Assembly: GCA_040757695.1 (NCBI GenBank)
Contig: JBFLWK010000003.1
Location: 1 to 57,530 of the forward strand
Origin: Elusimicrobiota bacterium
Lineage (GTDB): Bacteria > Elusimicrobiota > UBA8919
DNA length: 57,530 nt
Direction of reading: 5' to 3'
Positions 35,498 to 45,489 of the stretch are shown in pieces. The number at the start of each line of letters is the position of its first letter. The first letter of the stretch is position 1. The position numbers were made by a program, and so were the translations under genes. Below the pieces are notes generated by a model, which made no database searches, was not told the DNA's origin, and saw nothing but the letters and a program-made list of their open reading frames with translations.

Positions 35498-37699
35498 ATG
35501 AGACGACCTTTAGTTGCGATAACCGTGCTGTATATTATTGTTATTGCGTTGCTTGAAACACTCGGTGTGTTTGATAAAATACCTAAAAACGATATTGCCC
35601 GACAGGCAACTGGCGAAACCGCAAAAATTATCGGTAGAATTATTTCAACACCAGAAAAAGTTAACAATAAAACTTCGTTCATCTTAAGAACAAGCCAAAT
35701 AAATAACACACCAACAAAAGGCAGGATTCTGGTCAATTGCTATGATACTGAAACTACTGTTTCGTATGGCGATATCATAGAAATCAGCGGGAACCTTGCA
35801 AGACCGCGTTCACCAACAGTTCCTGGTACTTTTGATTATAAAAAATATCTATTCCGAAAAAAAATTTATGCAATCCTATATATCACTACCGCCGAAGATA
35901 TAAAAATTATCAGCAGAAAACCTTCGTATATATGGCAGGTATCATTAAACATAAGAAACCAGATATTAGCGTGCTACAATAATAATCTCGCACCCAAACT
36001 TGCAGCGGTACTTTCAGGCATAACTATCGGTGAACGGATGGGACTTACTCCATATATTCAGCAGATATTTGTTGATGCAGGTGTAATGCATGTTCTGGTT
36101 GTAAGCGGTTCAAATGTTGCGTTTGTTGCTGTAATTTTTTTCTGGTTGTTTAGATATGTTTTACGATTCAAAAAGAAAATCGCATTCGCATTTCTGATTC
36201 CAATTATCCTGCTTTATGCGATGGTTACAGGTGCCAATCCACCTGTTGTGCGAGCCACAATAATGACGCTGCTTGTCATTTTGGCATTGTTATTTTCAAG
36301 AAATGCAGATGTTTATCAGGGAATATTTCTTGCCGCACTGATTATTCTAATTTATAATCCGCTCACATTATTTGAGGCGGGCTTTCAGATGTCATTTTCA
36401 GCAACACTTGGAATTATTTATTTTTTCCCGAAATTTCAATCAGCATTAAAAACACATATGTTGCCTAAATTTATAAACTGGTTCTTAAGTGTTTTTCTGG
36501 CATCGCTTTCTGCACAAATCGCTATTGCACCGTTAATGGCATACTACTTCAATAAGGTTTCTATCATCGCAATTATTTCTAATCTTATAATTTTACCTTT
36601 AATCGGTGTTTTACTTGCAGCAGGTTTTGCATTATACTTTACAAGTTTGGTTGGAACAATGTTACTACCTGTAGTTGCAAAAATTACCAGCGGGTTTGTA
36701 TCACTAATAGTATTTTTAGTGGATGTATTCGCAAATGTTCCATATTCAACAATCAGAACCTCAACACCATCTGTTTATTTCATTATACTTTTCTATATCA
36801 TTGTTGCAGGTATTCCGAAAATAAAAAACTATTTATGGAAACGAATTATAATTTTAGCATCGGTAATCTTGCTCTTTTTACCAGTTATGAATCACATCTC
36901 TAAAAACAGGGAACTGCTTACTATAACATTTATAGATGTTGGGTTAGGTGATGCGGTTTTCTGCGAGTTTCCCGACGGCACAAATATGCTTGTTGACGGC
37001 GGCGGTAAATGGCAGACAAATTATGATATTGGTGAACGGATTATCTCGCCTTTTTTATGGAATAAAGGAATTACAAGAATTAACACGGTAATTCTGACTC
37101 ACCCACATCTGAACCACTATCAGGGCTTGCTGGCTGTCTGCAAAAACTTTAGTATCAACCAGTTTATCACAACATTAGAGGTTTCTGATGAAGCCGAGTA
37201 TATAGACCTGATGAAAATATTGAGAGCCAAAAAAATACCTGTCAAAAAAATTACCGTTAACCAAAAAATCAAAATTGGAAAAGATGAAAGAACTATCATA
37301 GATATTCTTAATCCAGAAAAAATTTTGCAAAATACCGACGATAATTCAATTGTAATGCACCTTTCTTATAACGATTTTTCAATTTTATTCTGTGGCGATA
37401 TTACAAAAAAGATACAGAACAGTTTGCTTGAGAAAAATATTGCTGCTAATTTCCTGTTTGTTCCCTCACATGGAAAAAAATTGTTATCCAACGATTTCCT
37501 ATTAAAAATTGCGCCAGAATTTGCTATAATATCTACAGATACGCCAGCACAAAAGGTTCTTGAGCAGTTAAGATGGTGTCGGCTTTTTACAACATCCGGC
37601 AGTGGCACGATAGTTATCAAGACTGATGGCAAGAGTTGGGAAATCAACGAAACTGTGAAAGACATCCCGATGGAACTGATAATTCTGGATTTTGAATAA
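35498..37699 (+). CDS. comEC: DNA-internalisation protein ComEC/Rec2 with degenerate hydrolase domain
   Basis: 733 residues. N-terminal transmembrane helix and OB-like DUF4131 region, central competence domain with about ten helices and the hallmark GITIGERMGL...VLVVSGSN, then a metallo-beta-lactamase-like domain from about residue 472 (FIDVGLGDAVF). The hydrolase motif at 535-540 reads HPHLNH instead of HxHxDH, and the later HHGS reads SHGK, so metal binding is probably impaired. ComEC forms the channel for single-stranded DNA uptake. It is first in an operon with nadK, recN and two GGDEF genes. Confidence 0.93.
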   Translation: MRRPLVAITVLYIIVIALLETLGVFDKIPKNDIARQATGETAKIIGRIISTPEKVNNKTSFILRTSQINNTPTKGRILVNCYDTETTVSYGDIIEISGNLARPRSPTVPGTFDYKKYLFRKKIYAILYITTAEDIKIISRKPSYIWQVSLNIRNQILACYNNNLAPKLAAVLSGITIGERMGLTPYIQQIFVDAGVMHVLVVSGSNVAFVAVIFFWLFRYVLRFKKKIAFAFLIPIILLYAMVTGANPPVVRATIMTLLVILALLFSRNADVYQGIFLAALIILIYNPLTLFEAGFQMSFSATLGIIYFFPKFQSALKTHMLPKFINWFLSVFLASLSAQIAIAPLMAYYFNKVSIIAIISNLIILPLIGVLLAAGFALYFTSLVGTMLLPVVAKITSGFVSLIVFLVDVFANVPYSTIRTSTPSVYFIILFYIIVAGIPKIKNYLWKRIIILASVILLFLPVMNHISKNRELLTITFIDVGLGDAVFCEFPDGTNMLVDGGGKWQTNYDIGERIISPFLWNKGITRINTVILTHPHLNHYQGLLAVCKNFSINQFITTLEVSDEAEYIDLMKILRAKKIPVKKITVNQKIKIGKDERTIIDILNPEKILQNTDDNSIVMHLSYNDFSILFCGDITKKIQNSLLEKNIAANFLFVPSHGKKLLSNDFLLKIAPEFAIISTDTPAQKVLEQLRWCRLFTTSGSGTIVIKTDGKSWEINETVKDIPMELIILDFE

Positions 37700-37714
37700 A
37701 GGAGTGTAGCGATT

Positions 37715-38509
37715 ATGAAAAATATTTTAGTTGTTGCAAACAAGGAAAAGAAAAAAGCAGTGGAAGTTTCTAAAAAAATTGCAATGTGGCTGAAAAACAA
37801 AAAAATTATACAAAAACGAACCAATGAAAAACTGGCAATTGTGCTCGGTGGTGATGGTATGATGCTGAAATCTGCCAGAGAACTTGCATCCCAAAATATA
37901 CCGCTGTTTGGAGTTAATCTTGGCAAACTTGGTTTTCTTGCAGAGACGGATATAAAAAATATTTTCTCAACACTGAAAAAAATTATATCAGCCAATTATA
38001 CCATAGAAGCGCGAACTATGCTAAAAGTTGAAATATCTCGTAATAAAAAAACAAGAACCAGTTTTATTGCGTTGAATGATGCTGTGATAAAAAACGGCAA
38101 GACAGCACGGGTTATAAATATAGGTCTCAGTATAAACAACAGGAAGGTTACGGATGTTATTGCCGATGGTATCATTATTTCTACTCCAACTGGCTCAACT
38201 GCTTATTCACTCGCAGCGGGTGGACCGATAGTTCATCCGGCAACAAAAAGCATTACTATTACTCCTATTGCACCACACACACTATCACAAAGAACAGTGA
38301 TTGTGCCTGATGATTATACTATTGCCGTGCAAATAAACTCTAATCATAACGATGTAATTCTGTCGGTAGATGGGCAGGTTGAAACTTCTTTAGCAATTGG
38401 TGATATTGTAAAAATACAGAAATCAGAAGTTAGTACAAAACTTATTATTGTTAAGCAAAACGATTATTTCAACATTTTGTGGAAAAAACTGAACTGGGGT
38501 AATCGGTAA
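37715..38509 (+). CDS. nadK: NAD kinase
   Basis: 264 residues. The catalytic GGDG is in VLGGDGMML near residue 49, followed by GVNLGKLGFLAE, and STPTGSTAYSLAAGGPIVHP binds NAD. It makes NADP from NAD and ATP. AAAGGAGTG is a good ribosome binding site. It is directly followed by recN, a common nadK-recN pairing. Confidence 0.97.
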   Translation: MKNILVVANKEKKKAVEVSKKIAMWLKNKKIIQKRTNEKLAIVLGGDGMMLKSARELASQNIPLFGVNLGKLGFLAETDIKNIFSTLKKIISANYTIEARTMLKVEISRNKKTRTSFIALNDAVIKNGKTARVINIGLSINNRKVTDVIADGIIISTPTGSTAYSLAAGGPIVHPATKSITITPIAPHTLSQRTVIVPDDYTIAVQINSNHNDVILSVDGQVETSLAIGDIVKIQKSEVSTKLIIVKQNDYFNILWKKLNWGNR

Positions 38510-38513
38510 AATT

Positions 38514-40202
38514 ATGTTACAAACACTTTTAATAAAAAATTACGCAATTATTGACGATATAACTATTGATTTCGGAGAAGCCGTCAATATCTTAACCGGT
38601 GAGACAGGTGCAGGAAAGTCAATAATCGTTGATGCGTTAGGGCTGGTACTTGGCGAACGGGCAGGTTCTCCACTTTCGTCAGTCATCCGCAGGAATGCAC
38701 AGAGTTGTGAAATTATCGCAAGTTTTAATATTGAAAATCTAGCAAGTATAAAAAAATTGTTATCTGATACAGGGATTACTGCTGAAGAACTTTTAGTTAT
38801 TAAACGAGAAATAACTACAGACGGTAAAACAAAATGTTATATCAATGGCACACCGTCTACTGTAGGAATGCTCCAGACAACTGGCAACTATCTTGTAGAT
38901 ATTCACGGGCAGCATGAACACCAATCTCTTTTAAAAATTGAGAATCAGCGTGATATTCTGGATAGTTACGGGAATCTTGAAGTACAAAAATCCGGTGTTT
39001 GTGAACAATTTGAAAAATTTAACTCTATAAAAAAACAATTAGCCGATTTAACCGATTCTGAAAAAGAACGTTTGCAGAAACTTGACCTTTACAAATATCA
39101 ACTTAAGGAAATTGAGGATGCGAAATTGATAGGGATAGACGAAACCGAACTTGAAAATGAATACAATCGGCTGAACAATGCTGAAAAACTGTTTAATTAT
39201 GCCCAGGAAATTTATTCGCTTTTATACGAAACAGATGGCTCGGTAATTGAAAAAACAGGTATTGCTAAAAAACAGATAGAAAACATTTCTGTAATTGATA
39301 CAACAATCCAAGAGAACATCAATCTGGCAAACAAGATAATTGAAGATATAAAAATACTTGCAGATACATTCCGTCGGTATAAAGACAGTATTTCATTCAA
39401 TCCGAAACGGCTGGAAGGAATTATTGTACAGATTGAACTTATCAAAAAACTGAAACGAAAATATGCGCCAACAGTAAAAGAGATTTTAGAATATGCTGAA
39501 AATATCCGACAGCAAATTAATTTTTTTGAGAAGGCGGACGAGAATATTGCAAAACTTGAAAAGGAATTAAAATCTACAGAAACGAAACTCAGAAAATTAT
39601 CAATTGATTTATCTGAAAAGCGCCTGACCGTTTCTAAAAAACTGGCAAAAGAGATTGAACAAGAACTATCCGAACTTGGAATGGGTAAATCCAAATTTGT
39701 AATCTCGGTTGAGCAACAGAAAGATTTTTACAGTTCCACCGGTATTGACAGGGTTGAATACAAAATCGCAACCAATGTAGGCGAGGATATAAAACCGCTG
39801 AAACTGGTAGCCTCAGGCGGTGAAATGTCCAGAATAATGCTTGCGATAAAAACGGTACTTGCAAAAGCAGACGATATACCTACACTTGTTTTTGACGAAA
39901 TTGATGCAGGGCTGTCAGGACCGATGGGTCAGGTAGTAGGTAGCAAATTGAAATCACTTTCAGAAAACCATCAGGTTCTATGTATCACGCATCTGCCACA
40001 ACTGGCTGCATTTTCGTCAACCCATTTCCATATCTCAAAAATTGCATCTTTTGGTAAAACAATAACGACGGTCTCAAAACTATCAGCATACGACAAAATT
40101 GCTGAAATCTCAAGAATGCTCGGCGGTGGAAGCGATAAAAAAGTGTCGGAAACATCAATTAAACATGCTAAAGAACTGATAAAACAAGCGGAACAAAGTT
40201 AA
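38514..40202 (+). CDS. recN: DNA repair ATPase RecN
   Basis: 562 residues, typical. Walker A GETGAGKSIIVDAL, DIHGQHEHQSL, a coiled-coil middle (about 165-380), signature ASGGEMSRIMLAIK and Walker B LVFDEIDAGLSG. An SMC-like protein that tethers broken ends during double-strand-break repair. It starts four bases past nadK. Confidence 0.98.
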   Translation: MLQTLLIKNYAIIDDITIDFGEAVNILTGETGAGKSIIVDALGLVLGERAGSPLSSVIRRNAQSCEIIASFNIENLASIKKLLSDTGITAEELLVIKREITTDGKTKCYINGTPSTVGMLQTTGNYLVDIHGQHEHQSLLKIENQRDILDSYGNLEVQKSGVCEQFEKFNSIKKQLADLTDSEKERLQKLDLYKYQLKEIEDAKLIGIDETELENEYNRLNNAEKLFNYAQEIYSLLYETDGSVIEKTGIAKKQIENISVIDTTIQENINLANKIIEDIKILADTFRRYKDSISFNPKRLEGIIVQIELIKKLKRKYAPTVKEILEYAENIRQQINFFEKADENIAKLEKELKSTETKLRKLSIDLSEKRLTVSKKLAKEIEQELSELGMGKSKFVISVEQQKDFYSSTGIDRVEYKIATNVGEDIKPLKLVASGGEMSRIMLAIKTVLAKADDIPTLVFDEIDAGLSGPMGQVVGSKLKSLSENHQVLCITHLPQLAAFSSTHFHISKIASFGKTITTVSKLSAYDKIAEISRMLGGGSDKKVSETSIKHAKELIKQAEQS

Positions 40203-40205
40203 AAG

Positions 40206-41531
40206 ATGAAACTCAAAAAGATATTCAGCCCTGTTGTAATTCTGTTACTTTTTCTTGTGATATCAATTTTTTTATTTGTATTCAAAAAAAATGTTGTGGA
40301 TATTTTTGCATTTTTTCTGCTGATTATACTTGGTGCTGCTATCACTGCTGATTTAGTGATTGTAGATTTGGTTGCACTGCTGGTAAGTTTACTCGGGCTT
40401 GTTGGAATGAGTTTTACAGAAGGTTGGAGCAGGATTCTGGTGCTGGCGGAAATCGCGGCTACTTGGGGAATTGTATGGCTTAGCCATTTATTCAATGACC
40501 GCCTAAAACATCAACAGGCAGAAGATAGCCACGAACTATCTGATATGTCAACTGAAATTGAGAAAGTAAAAAAGGAACTATCAGTCAACAAACAGAAATT
40601 TGAAAAAATTGGTCAACGAATTGTGCAGTATAAAAACCTGACAATCGCAACAAAGGAATTAACAAAGATTACTGATTTGCAAAAACTAAAATCAAAACTT
40701 TCAGAACTTGTGAGACGAATCTTGAATTGTGATAATGTGCGAATAACAACTTTTCTACCTGATGACGACAAACCACCGGATATTTTTGATGCTTGGGTTG
40801 TTAAAAAACAGATACCACTGTTAATCCAGAATACTTTACGGGACTGGCGGTTTGATTATTCTTTGATACCGAAAACAATCAAATCAATCATTGCGGTTCC
40901 GCTTTATCACGATAAAAGCATTATTGGGATTGTCCGTGTTGATTCTGACGACGAAAATAGATTTTCACAGGAAGATATCGGTGTCGTTTCTATCCTTGTT
41001 AACATCACAGAAATGACAATTGAAAATCTGCATCTGTTAGATAAGACCAAAGAACTCTCAATTATTGACGGCTTAACCGGTGTTTATGTTAGAAAGTTTT
41101 TAGATGAACGGCTTCAGCAGGAACTCCTGCGTGCCTCAAGATTCAAAACAACGCTCGCACTGGCATTTTGTGATATTGACCATTTCAAGAAGTTTAACGA
41201 TACTTTCGGCCATCAACAAGGTGACGAAGTGCTGAAACGGTTTGCGAATATTTTAAGACAACACTGCCGTGAAACCGATATTATCGCACGATATGGTGGT
41301 GAAGAGTTCGCTATAATTTTGCCAGAAACTTCTAAAGAAGAATCTATAAAAATTGCCGAACAGATAAGAACCAGTTTTCAACTGCCATCTGAAAAAACTA
41401 CTGTTTCAATTGGACTCTCGTTTTTTTCAGAGGATGCTATTGACCATAGCCAACTTATTCGGAAGGCAGATGAACGACTTTACAGAGCAAAAGAAACAGG
41501 CAGGAACAAAACAGTATGGACCGATTTCTGA
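40206..41531 (+). CDS. Membrane GAF-GGDEF diguanylate cyclase with I-site
   Basis: 441 residues. Three to four transmembrane helices in residues 1-100, a short coiled coil (about 110-150), a GAF-like domain (about 155-285) and a GGDEF domain from about 290 (DGLTGVYVRKFL). The active site is GGEEF and the product-inhibition motif RETD lies five residues before it, so this should be an active, feedback-inhibited cyclic-di-GMP synthase. Three bases separate it from recN. The next gene encodes a second cyclase and overlaps by 16 bp. Confidence 0.92.
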   Translation: MKLKKIFSPVVILLLFLVISIFLFVFKKNVVDIFAFFLLIILGAAITADLVIVDLVALLVSLLGLVGMSFTEGWSRILVLAEIAATWGIVWLSHLFNDRLKHQQAEDSHELSDMSTEIEKVKKELSVNKQKFEKIGQRIVQYKNLTIATKELTKITDLQKLKSKLSELVRRILNCDNVRITTFLPDDDKPPDIFDAWVVKKQIPLLIQNTLRDWRFDYSLIPKTIKSIIAVPLYHDKSIIGIVRVDSDDENRFSQEDIGVVSILVNITEMTIENLHLLDKTKELSIIDGLTGVYVRKFLDERLQQELLRASRFKTTLALAFCDIDHFKKFNDTFGHQQGDEVLKRFANILRQHCRETDIIARYGGEEFAIILPETSKEESIKIAEQIRTSFQLPSEKTTVSIGLSFFSEDAIDHSQLIRKADERLYRAKETGRNKTVWTDF

Positions 41532-42679
41532 TACTATCACCATTTATATTACTTATTGTCGGCTACAACACGAGTTTGGTTTCTACACGAATATCTGCCG
41601 GACTATTTACCGCGTTTTTAATAATTTTTTACCCATCACATATCGTTGTAATCGCTGTATTGTTAGCATTGTGTCTGACAGTGCTGTTTCTTGAAAATTT
41701 TTATAGACGGCTAAATCGGACAAGACGAGCTTTTAACGAAAAGCTAACGGTTATGGTAGACGAACTCGCAGTTGTTAAGAAGGATTCTGAAACTACTAAA
41801 CTTAATCTGAAACGGGTTGAAAAATCAATAAAAAACATTTTACATATCTACGAACTGGTTAAGAATATAGCATCATATATAGAGTTTGAAAAAATGTTCT
41901 CATTGATTGCTCAATCACTTGACGAACAGTTTTCAATAAAAAATGTTAAATTAGAAATTGCTGACGAAAACAGAATATTCCAGAAAGGGCTTTTAACAGA
42001 TGATATTATGCGATTCCCGCTATTTATAGACGAGAAACTATTGGCAACTGTATCTATAAAAATTCCACCATTGTTTCACAAAGATAAAGAGTTTATTGAC
42101 GATATTACCGCTTTTGTAGAAGAACTCAAGTCAGCAGTTCAGCGGGCAATTTTGTATTCAAAAATTGAATCGCTTTCGCGTACTGACGGGCTTACAGGAC
42201 TTTATCGTCGGGGTTATTTTAATCAACGGCTAAAAGATGAGGAATTACGAACAAAACGGTCAAACAGCAGATTCTCAATTCTGATGATGGATATAGACCA
42301 TTTCAAAAAAATTAACGATACCTACGGACATCAGGCAGGCGATATGGTATTAAAAACAGTTACAACAATCCTGAAAGAAAATATCTATGAAACCGATTTT
42401 GCAGCGAGATATGGTGGTGAAGAGTTTGTTGTAATTTTTCCACAAACTGACCCGGCAGGTATAAAAATAAAAACTGAAAAAATCCGACAGAAAATCCAGG
42501 CGACCGATATCATACTTGAACTTGAAAAAGTAAAGGTTACCGCATCGTTTGGTATCGCACACTACCCTAAAGATGGCTCAACTGCCGAGCAGGCTCTTCA
42601 TAATGCAGATATCGCATTGTACCGCTCTAAACAAACCGGCAGAAACAAAGTAACCGAGTTTAGCGACGAGCAAAACTAA
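41516..42679 (+). CDS. Membrane GGDEF diguanylate cyclase lacking the I-site
   Basis: 387 residues. Two to three transmembrane helices in the first 65 residues, coiled coil (about 70-115), a GAF-like domain (about 115-220), then GGDEF from about 225 (DGLTGLYRRGYF). The active site is GGEEF, but the I-site position reads YETD rather than RxxD, so product inhibition may be lost. The first 16 bp overlap the preceding cyclase, implying coupled translation. The last codons lie inside a repeat that also forms the terminator. Confidence 0.92.
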   Translation: MDRFLILSPFILLIVGYNTSLVSTRISAGLFTAFLIIFYPSHIVVIAVLLALCLTVLFLENFYRRLNRTRRAFNEKLTVMVDELAVVKKDSETTKLNLKRVEKSIKNILHIYELVKNIASYIEFEKMFSLIAQSLDEQFSIKNVKLEIADENRIFQKGLLTDDIMRFPLFIDEKLLATVSIKIPPLFHKDKEFIDDITAFVEELKSAVQRAILYSKIESLSRTDGLTGLYRRGYFNQRLKDEELRTKRSNSRFSILMMDIDHFKKINDTYGHQAGDMVLKTVTTILKENIYETDFAARYGGEEFVVIFPQTDPAGIKIKTEKIRQKIQATDIILELEKVKVTASFGIAHYPKDGSTAEQALHNADIALYRSKQTGRNKVTEFSDEQN

Positions 42680-42703
42680 AATGTAAGCATTTGCTTACAT
42701 TTT
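42678..42703. terminator. Bidirectional terminator hairpin between the GGDEF gene and priA
   Basis: AAAATGTAAGCA / TGCTTACATTTT with a 2-bp loop and T runs on both sides, placed between convergent genes. The hairpin and its left flank (GACGAGCAAAA) repeat those after queA. Confidence 0.75.
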
Positions 42704-42713
42704 TAATTTCTAC

Positions 42714-44672
42714 CTATACCGTTTCAAGCGGGTCAATATCAAAAACTATATTGATATTTTTTTTCGGATGGGTTTCAATTATTTTTAGCAAGTTCTGTTT
42801 GGTTTCTGACAGGTTTTGTTCGGCTATTTTCAAAAGTATCTGCCACCTGTGTTTCCCTGCAAGATACGAGACAAATTTCGGTACAGGTCCTAAAACGGTT
42901 ATATTTTTTATATCATTTAATTTTTGAACAATCCATTCTGACTCGGAAATTACCTTTTGTTCATCTTTGCCGAAGATTGTGATATTTATCAATTTTGTAA
43001 ATGGTGGCCATAGAAACTCGTTTCTGAAATTTGTCTCGTGTTCATAAAACGCCTCGTAATTAAACTCCACCGCATATTTAACTGCATAGTGGTCTGGATT
43101 GTCTGATTGAACAATAACCTGTCCTGGTGAGACACCGCGACCGCATCTGCCGATAGAATGTGTAAGAAGTGAAAATGTTTTTTCAGCAGACCTGAAATCA
43201 GGCGAATACAGTCCTGCATTAGCATTGATGATACCTGCAACGGTTAAGTTCTGGAAATCAAACCCTTTAGCAGCAATTTTTGTGCCGACTAATATACAGG
43301 GTTGACCTGATTTCATCATCTTAAACATTTTGGAATATGTGAGTTCTGCATCTGCGTCAATTCTCAACACTGGATTCGGGTGAAAAAGTTTGTTCACTAT
43401 TGCTTCTATCTTTTCGGTTCCATAGCCGGAATAAAGCATATCACTATTACAGAGAGGGCAGTGTTTCACAAATCCCTGTTTATACCCGCAATAATGACAT
43501 AAAAGCTGTTCAGGTTCTTTGTGTGCAACCAGCAGGATATTACATTTTGGACATTTTATTATATTCCCGCAACGAATACATTTTATCACTGTTGCCCAGC
43601 CTCGTCGGTGAACCAACAAAAATACCTGTTTTTTCTGTAAGAGTGCATTTGAGATTGCATATTTTAGCGGTTTTGTTATGACGAATTTTTTGGCATATTT
43701 TAAATTCACAACTGATATTTTAGGTAGTGGTCTATTATCAATTCGTCCGGATAAGGTTAAAACTTCCATCTTCAGGCTCGTCTCAGTCCTCTCTTGCCCC
43801 ACCTTTGTTTTGTAATATGTTTCTATTGATGGTGTTGCAGAACCTAGAACAACTACCGCATTTGTTATTTTTGCACGCTGAATTGCGACATCTTTTGTGT
43901 TATATTTTGGTGTCTGGATATTTTTATAGAACTCGTCATCTTCTTCGTCTAATATGATAAGTTTCAGATTTCTAACTGGCAGAAAAACTGCCGAACGTGT
44001 ACCTAAAATGACTCTTGTACTGCCGTTAAAAAGCCGTATTAAAAAATTGTTTTTTTCTCGTTGTTTCAGTCGGCTATGCCATACACCGAGCGATTCACCA
44101 AACCGGTCGCGTAAAAGCTCTTTGAACTGGCTTGTTAATGATACATCAGGCACAAGATATATTGCAGAATATTTTTTTTTTAGACACCATTCTATCGCTT
44201 GAATATAAACCTCTGTTTTACCGGAATCATTCTGACCGAATAGCAGGAATGTTTTAGGCTTGGCTATCTCTATCGCGCCTGTAATTTTGTGAATTGCCAG
44301 TTCCTGTTCAGCAGTATGAATAATATCTGAACCGTGAGATGCACGCCGGTATTGAAGTATTTCTTTTTTTGATGGTAGTTTTGTGCTGGATGGTAAAATC
44401 AGGTTCAATGCTACCCCTAACGGACATAAATAGTACTCTGAAATCCATTTAGCAAGTGTGAATAATTCATCATTTATCAGTGGTTCTTTATCAATGCTTT
44501 TGATGATTCTTTTAAGTGGCTGGTTAGTTTCTTTTTTATTTGCGATAACAAACCCAGCAACTTTTTTTTTGCTGAACGGCACGACAACACGGCAGCCGAT
44601 TTTTAATTCACTGTCGGCAAGATAATCAAAATTTCTGTATATATTTACAGGCAATGCAACTTCTAAAACCAT
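42714..44672 (-). CDS. priA: Primosomal replication-restart helicase PriA with altered DEAH box
   Basis: 652 residues, slightly short for the family. N-terminal DNA-binding region (LPVNIYRNFDYLA), Walker A GQNDSGKTEVY, and zinc-binding region with four CxxC pairs (CIRCG, CPKC, CHYCG, CPLC). The helicase C-terminal motif reads HSIGRCGRG where most have QVAGRAGR. The usual DEEH box reads DEED (LDEEDDEFYK), a departure from almost all PriA proteins. PriA reloads the replicative helicase at stalled forks. It is convergent with the GGDEF operon. Confidence 0.95.
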   Translation of the reverse strand: MVLEVALPVNIYRNFDYLADSELKIGCRVVVPFSKKKVAGFVIANKKETNQPLKRIIKSIDKEPLINDELFTLAKWISEYYLCPLGVALNLILPSSTKLPSKKEILQYRRASHGSDIIHTAEQELAIHKITGAIEIAKPKTFLLFGQNDSGKTEVYIQAIEWCLKKKYSAIYLVPDVSLTSQFKELLRDRFGESLGVWHSRLKQREKNNFLIRLFNGSTRVILGTRSAVFLPVRNLKLIILDEEDDEFYKNIQTPKYNTKDVAIQRAKITNAVVVLGSATPSIETYYKTKVGQERTETSLKMEVLTLSGRIDNRPLPKISVVNLKYAKKFVITKPLKYAISNALLQKKQVFLLVHRRGWATVIKCIRCGNIIKCPKCNILLVAHKEPEQLLCHYCGYKQGFVKHCPLCNSDMLYSGYGTEKIEAIVNKLFHPNPVLRIDADAELTYSKMFKMMKSGQPCILVGTKIAAKGFDFQNLTVAGIINANAGLYSPDFRSAEKTFSLLTHSIGRCGRGVSPGQVIVQSDNPDHYAVKYAVEFNYEAFYEHETNFRNEFLWPPFTKLINITIFGKDEQKVISESEWIVQKLNDIKNITVLGPVPKFVSYLAGKHRWQILLKIAEQNLSETKQNLLKIIETHPKKNINIVFDIDPLETV

Positions 44673-44690
44673 AAACCCTTCGGGTAAATT

Positions 44691-45455
44691 TTACAGTTCT
44701 TTTTTAATTTCTTTTATATCTTCCCAGGTATCCTTTTTCCAGTGTGGGTTTCTTAAAAGTGCTGCAGGATGATAAGTCGCTATAACTTTGATATCTGCCG
44801 CACAGCCCTGGTAGTCATAGAATCTGCCGCGTAATCTGCCAAGTGGTGCTTCAGTACCTGTAAGTGTTGTCGCCGAAACACTGCCTAATGCACAGATAAT
44901 CTTTGGCTTGATCAGTTCAATCTGTTTCTTAAGATATGGCAGACAGGCATTAATTTCGTCAGGCTGTGGTTTTCTATCATTCCCTCGTTTATCGGGTTGA
45001 CTGGGGTCAATCATTGGATGACATTTTACGATATTTGCAATATAAACATCTTCACGCTTTAACGCTAACGCGCGTGGTTCAGTTATGATTTTATCTAATA
45101 GTTCGCCAGCACGGCCGACGAAAGGTCTGCCGAGTCGGTCTTCATCAAATCCGGGACCTTCACCAACAAACATAAGTTTTGCGTGTGGATTACCTTCGCC
45201 AAATACTGCATTTTTTCTGGTTTTATAAAGCGGACATTCCCGGCATACTGATACCTGCTGTGCAAGTTTTAATAATTCAGTAGCAATACTATTCTTATTC
45301 TCAACACTCTTTTTTATCTTACTTTTTGATTTTTCTGAGACGATTACTTCTGTAATCCCATCTCTTCTTAATTGTTCAATATACTTTTTTGTAAGTTCAA
45401 CAGTTTCGTAAAGGTTAGTCATATTGTCTACTAACAAGATAAGCACCTTCTGCAC
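44691..45455 (-). CDS. Family 4-type uracil-DNA glycosylase
   Basis: 254 residues from GTG at 45455, or 243 from ATG at 45422; no clear ribosome binding site separates them. Core motifs are CRECPLYKTR, GEGPGFDEDRLGRPFVGRAG, NIVKCHPM, a Cys in INACLPYL and TYHPAALLRN, giving the four cysteines of the iron-sulfur cluster and the uracil-binding loop of family 4 enzymes. It removes uracil from DNA. The first 65 residues are a charged helical extension without known function. Confidence 0.92.
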   Translation of the reverse strand: MQKVLILLVDNMTNLYETVELTKKYIEQLRRDGITEVIVSEKSKSKIKKSVENKNSIATELLKLAQQVSVCRECPLYKTRKNAVFGEGNPHAKLMFVGEGPGFDEDRLGRPFVGRAGELLDKIITEPRALALKREDVYIANIVKCHPMIDPSQPDKRGNDRKPQPDEINACLPYLKKQIELIKPKIICALGSVSATTLTGTEAPLGRLRGRFYDYQGCAADIKVIATYHPAALLRNPHWKKDTWEDIKEIKKEL

Positions 45456-45489
45456 TTTTTAGCCACAGAAGACACTGAACTTTCTTTTG

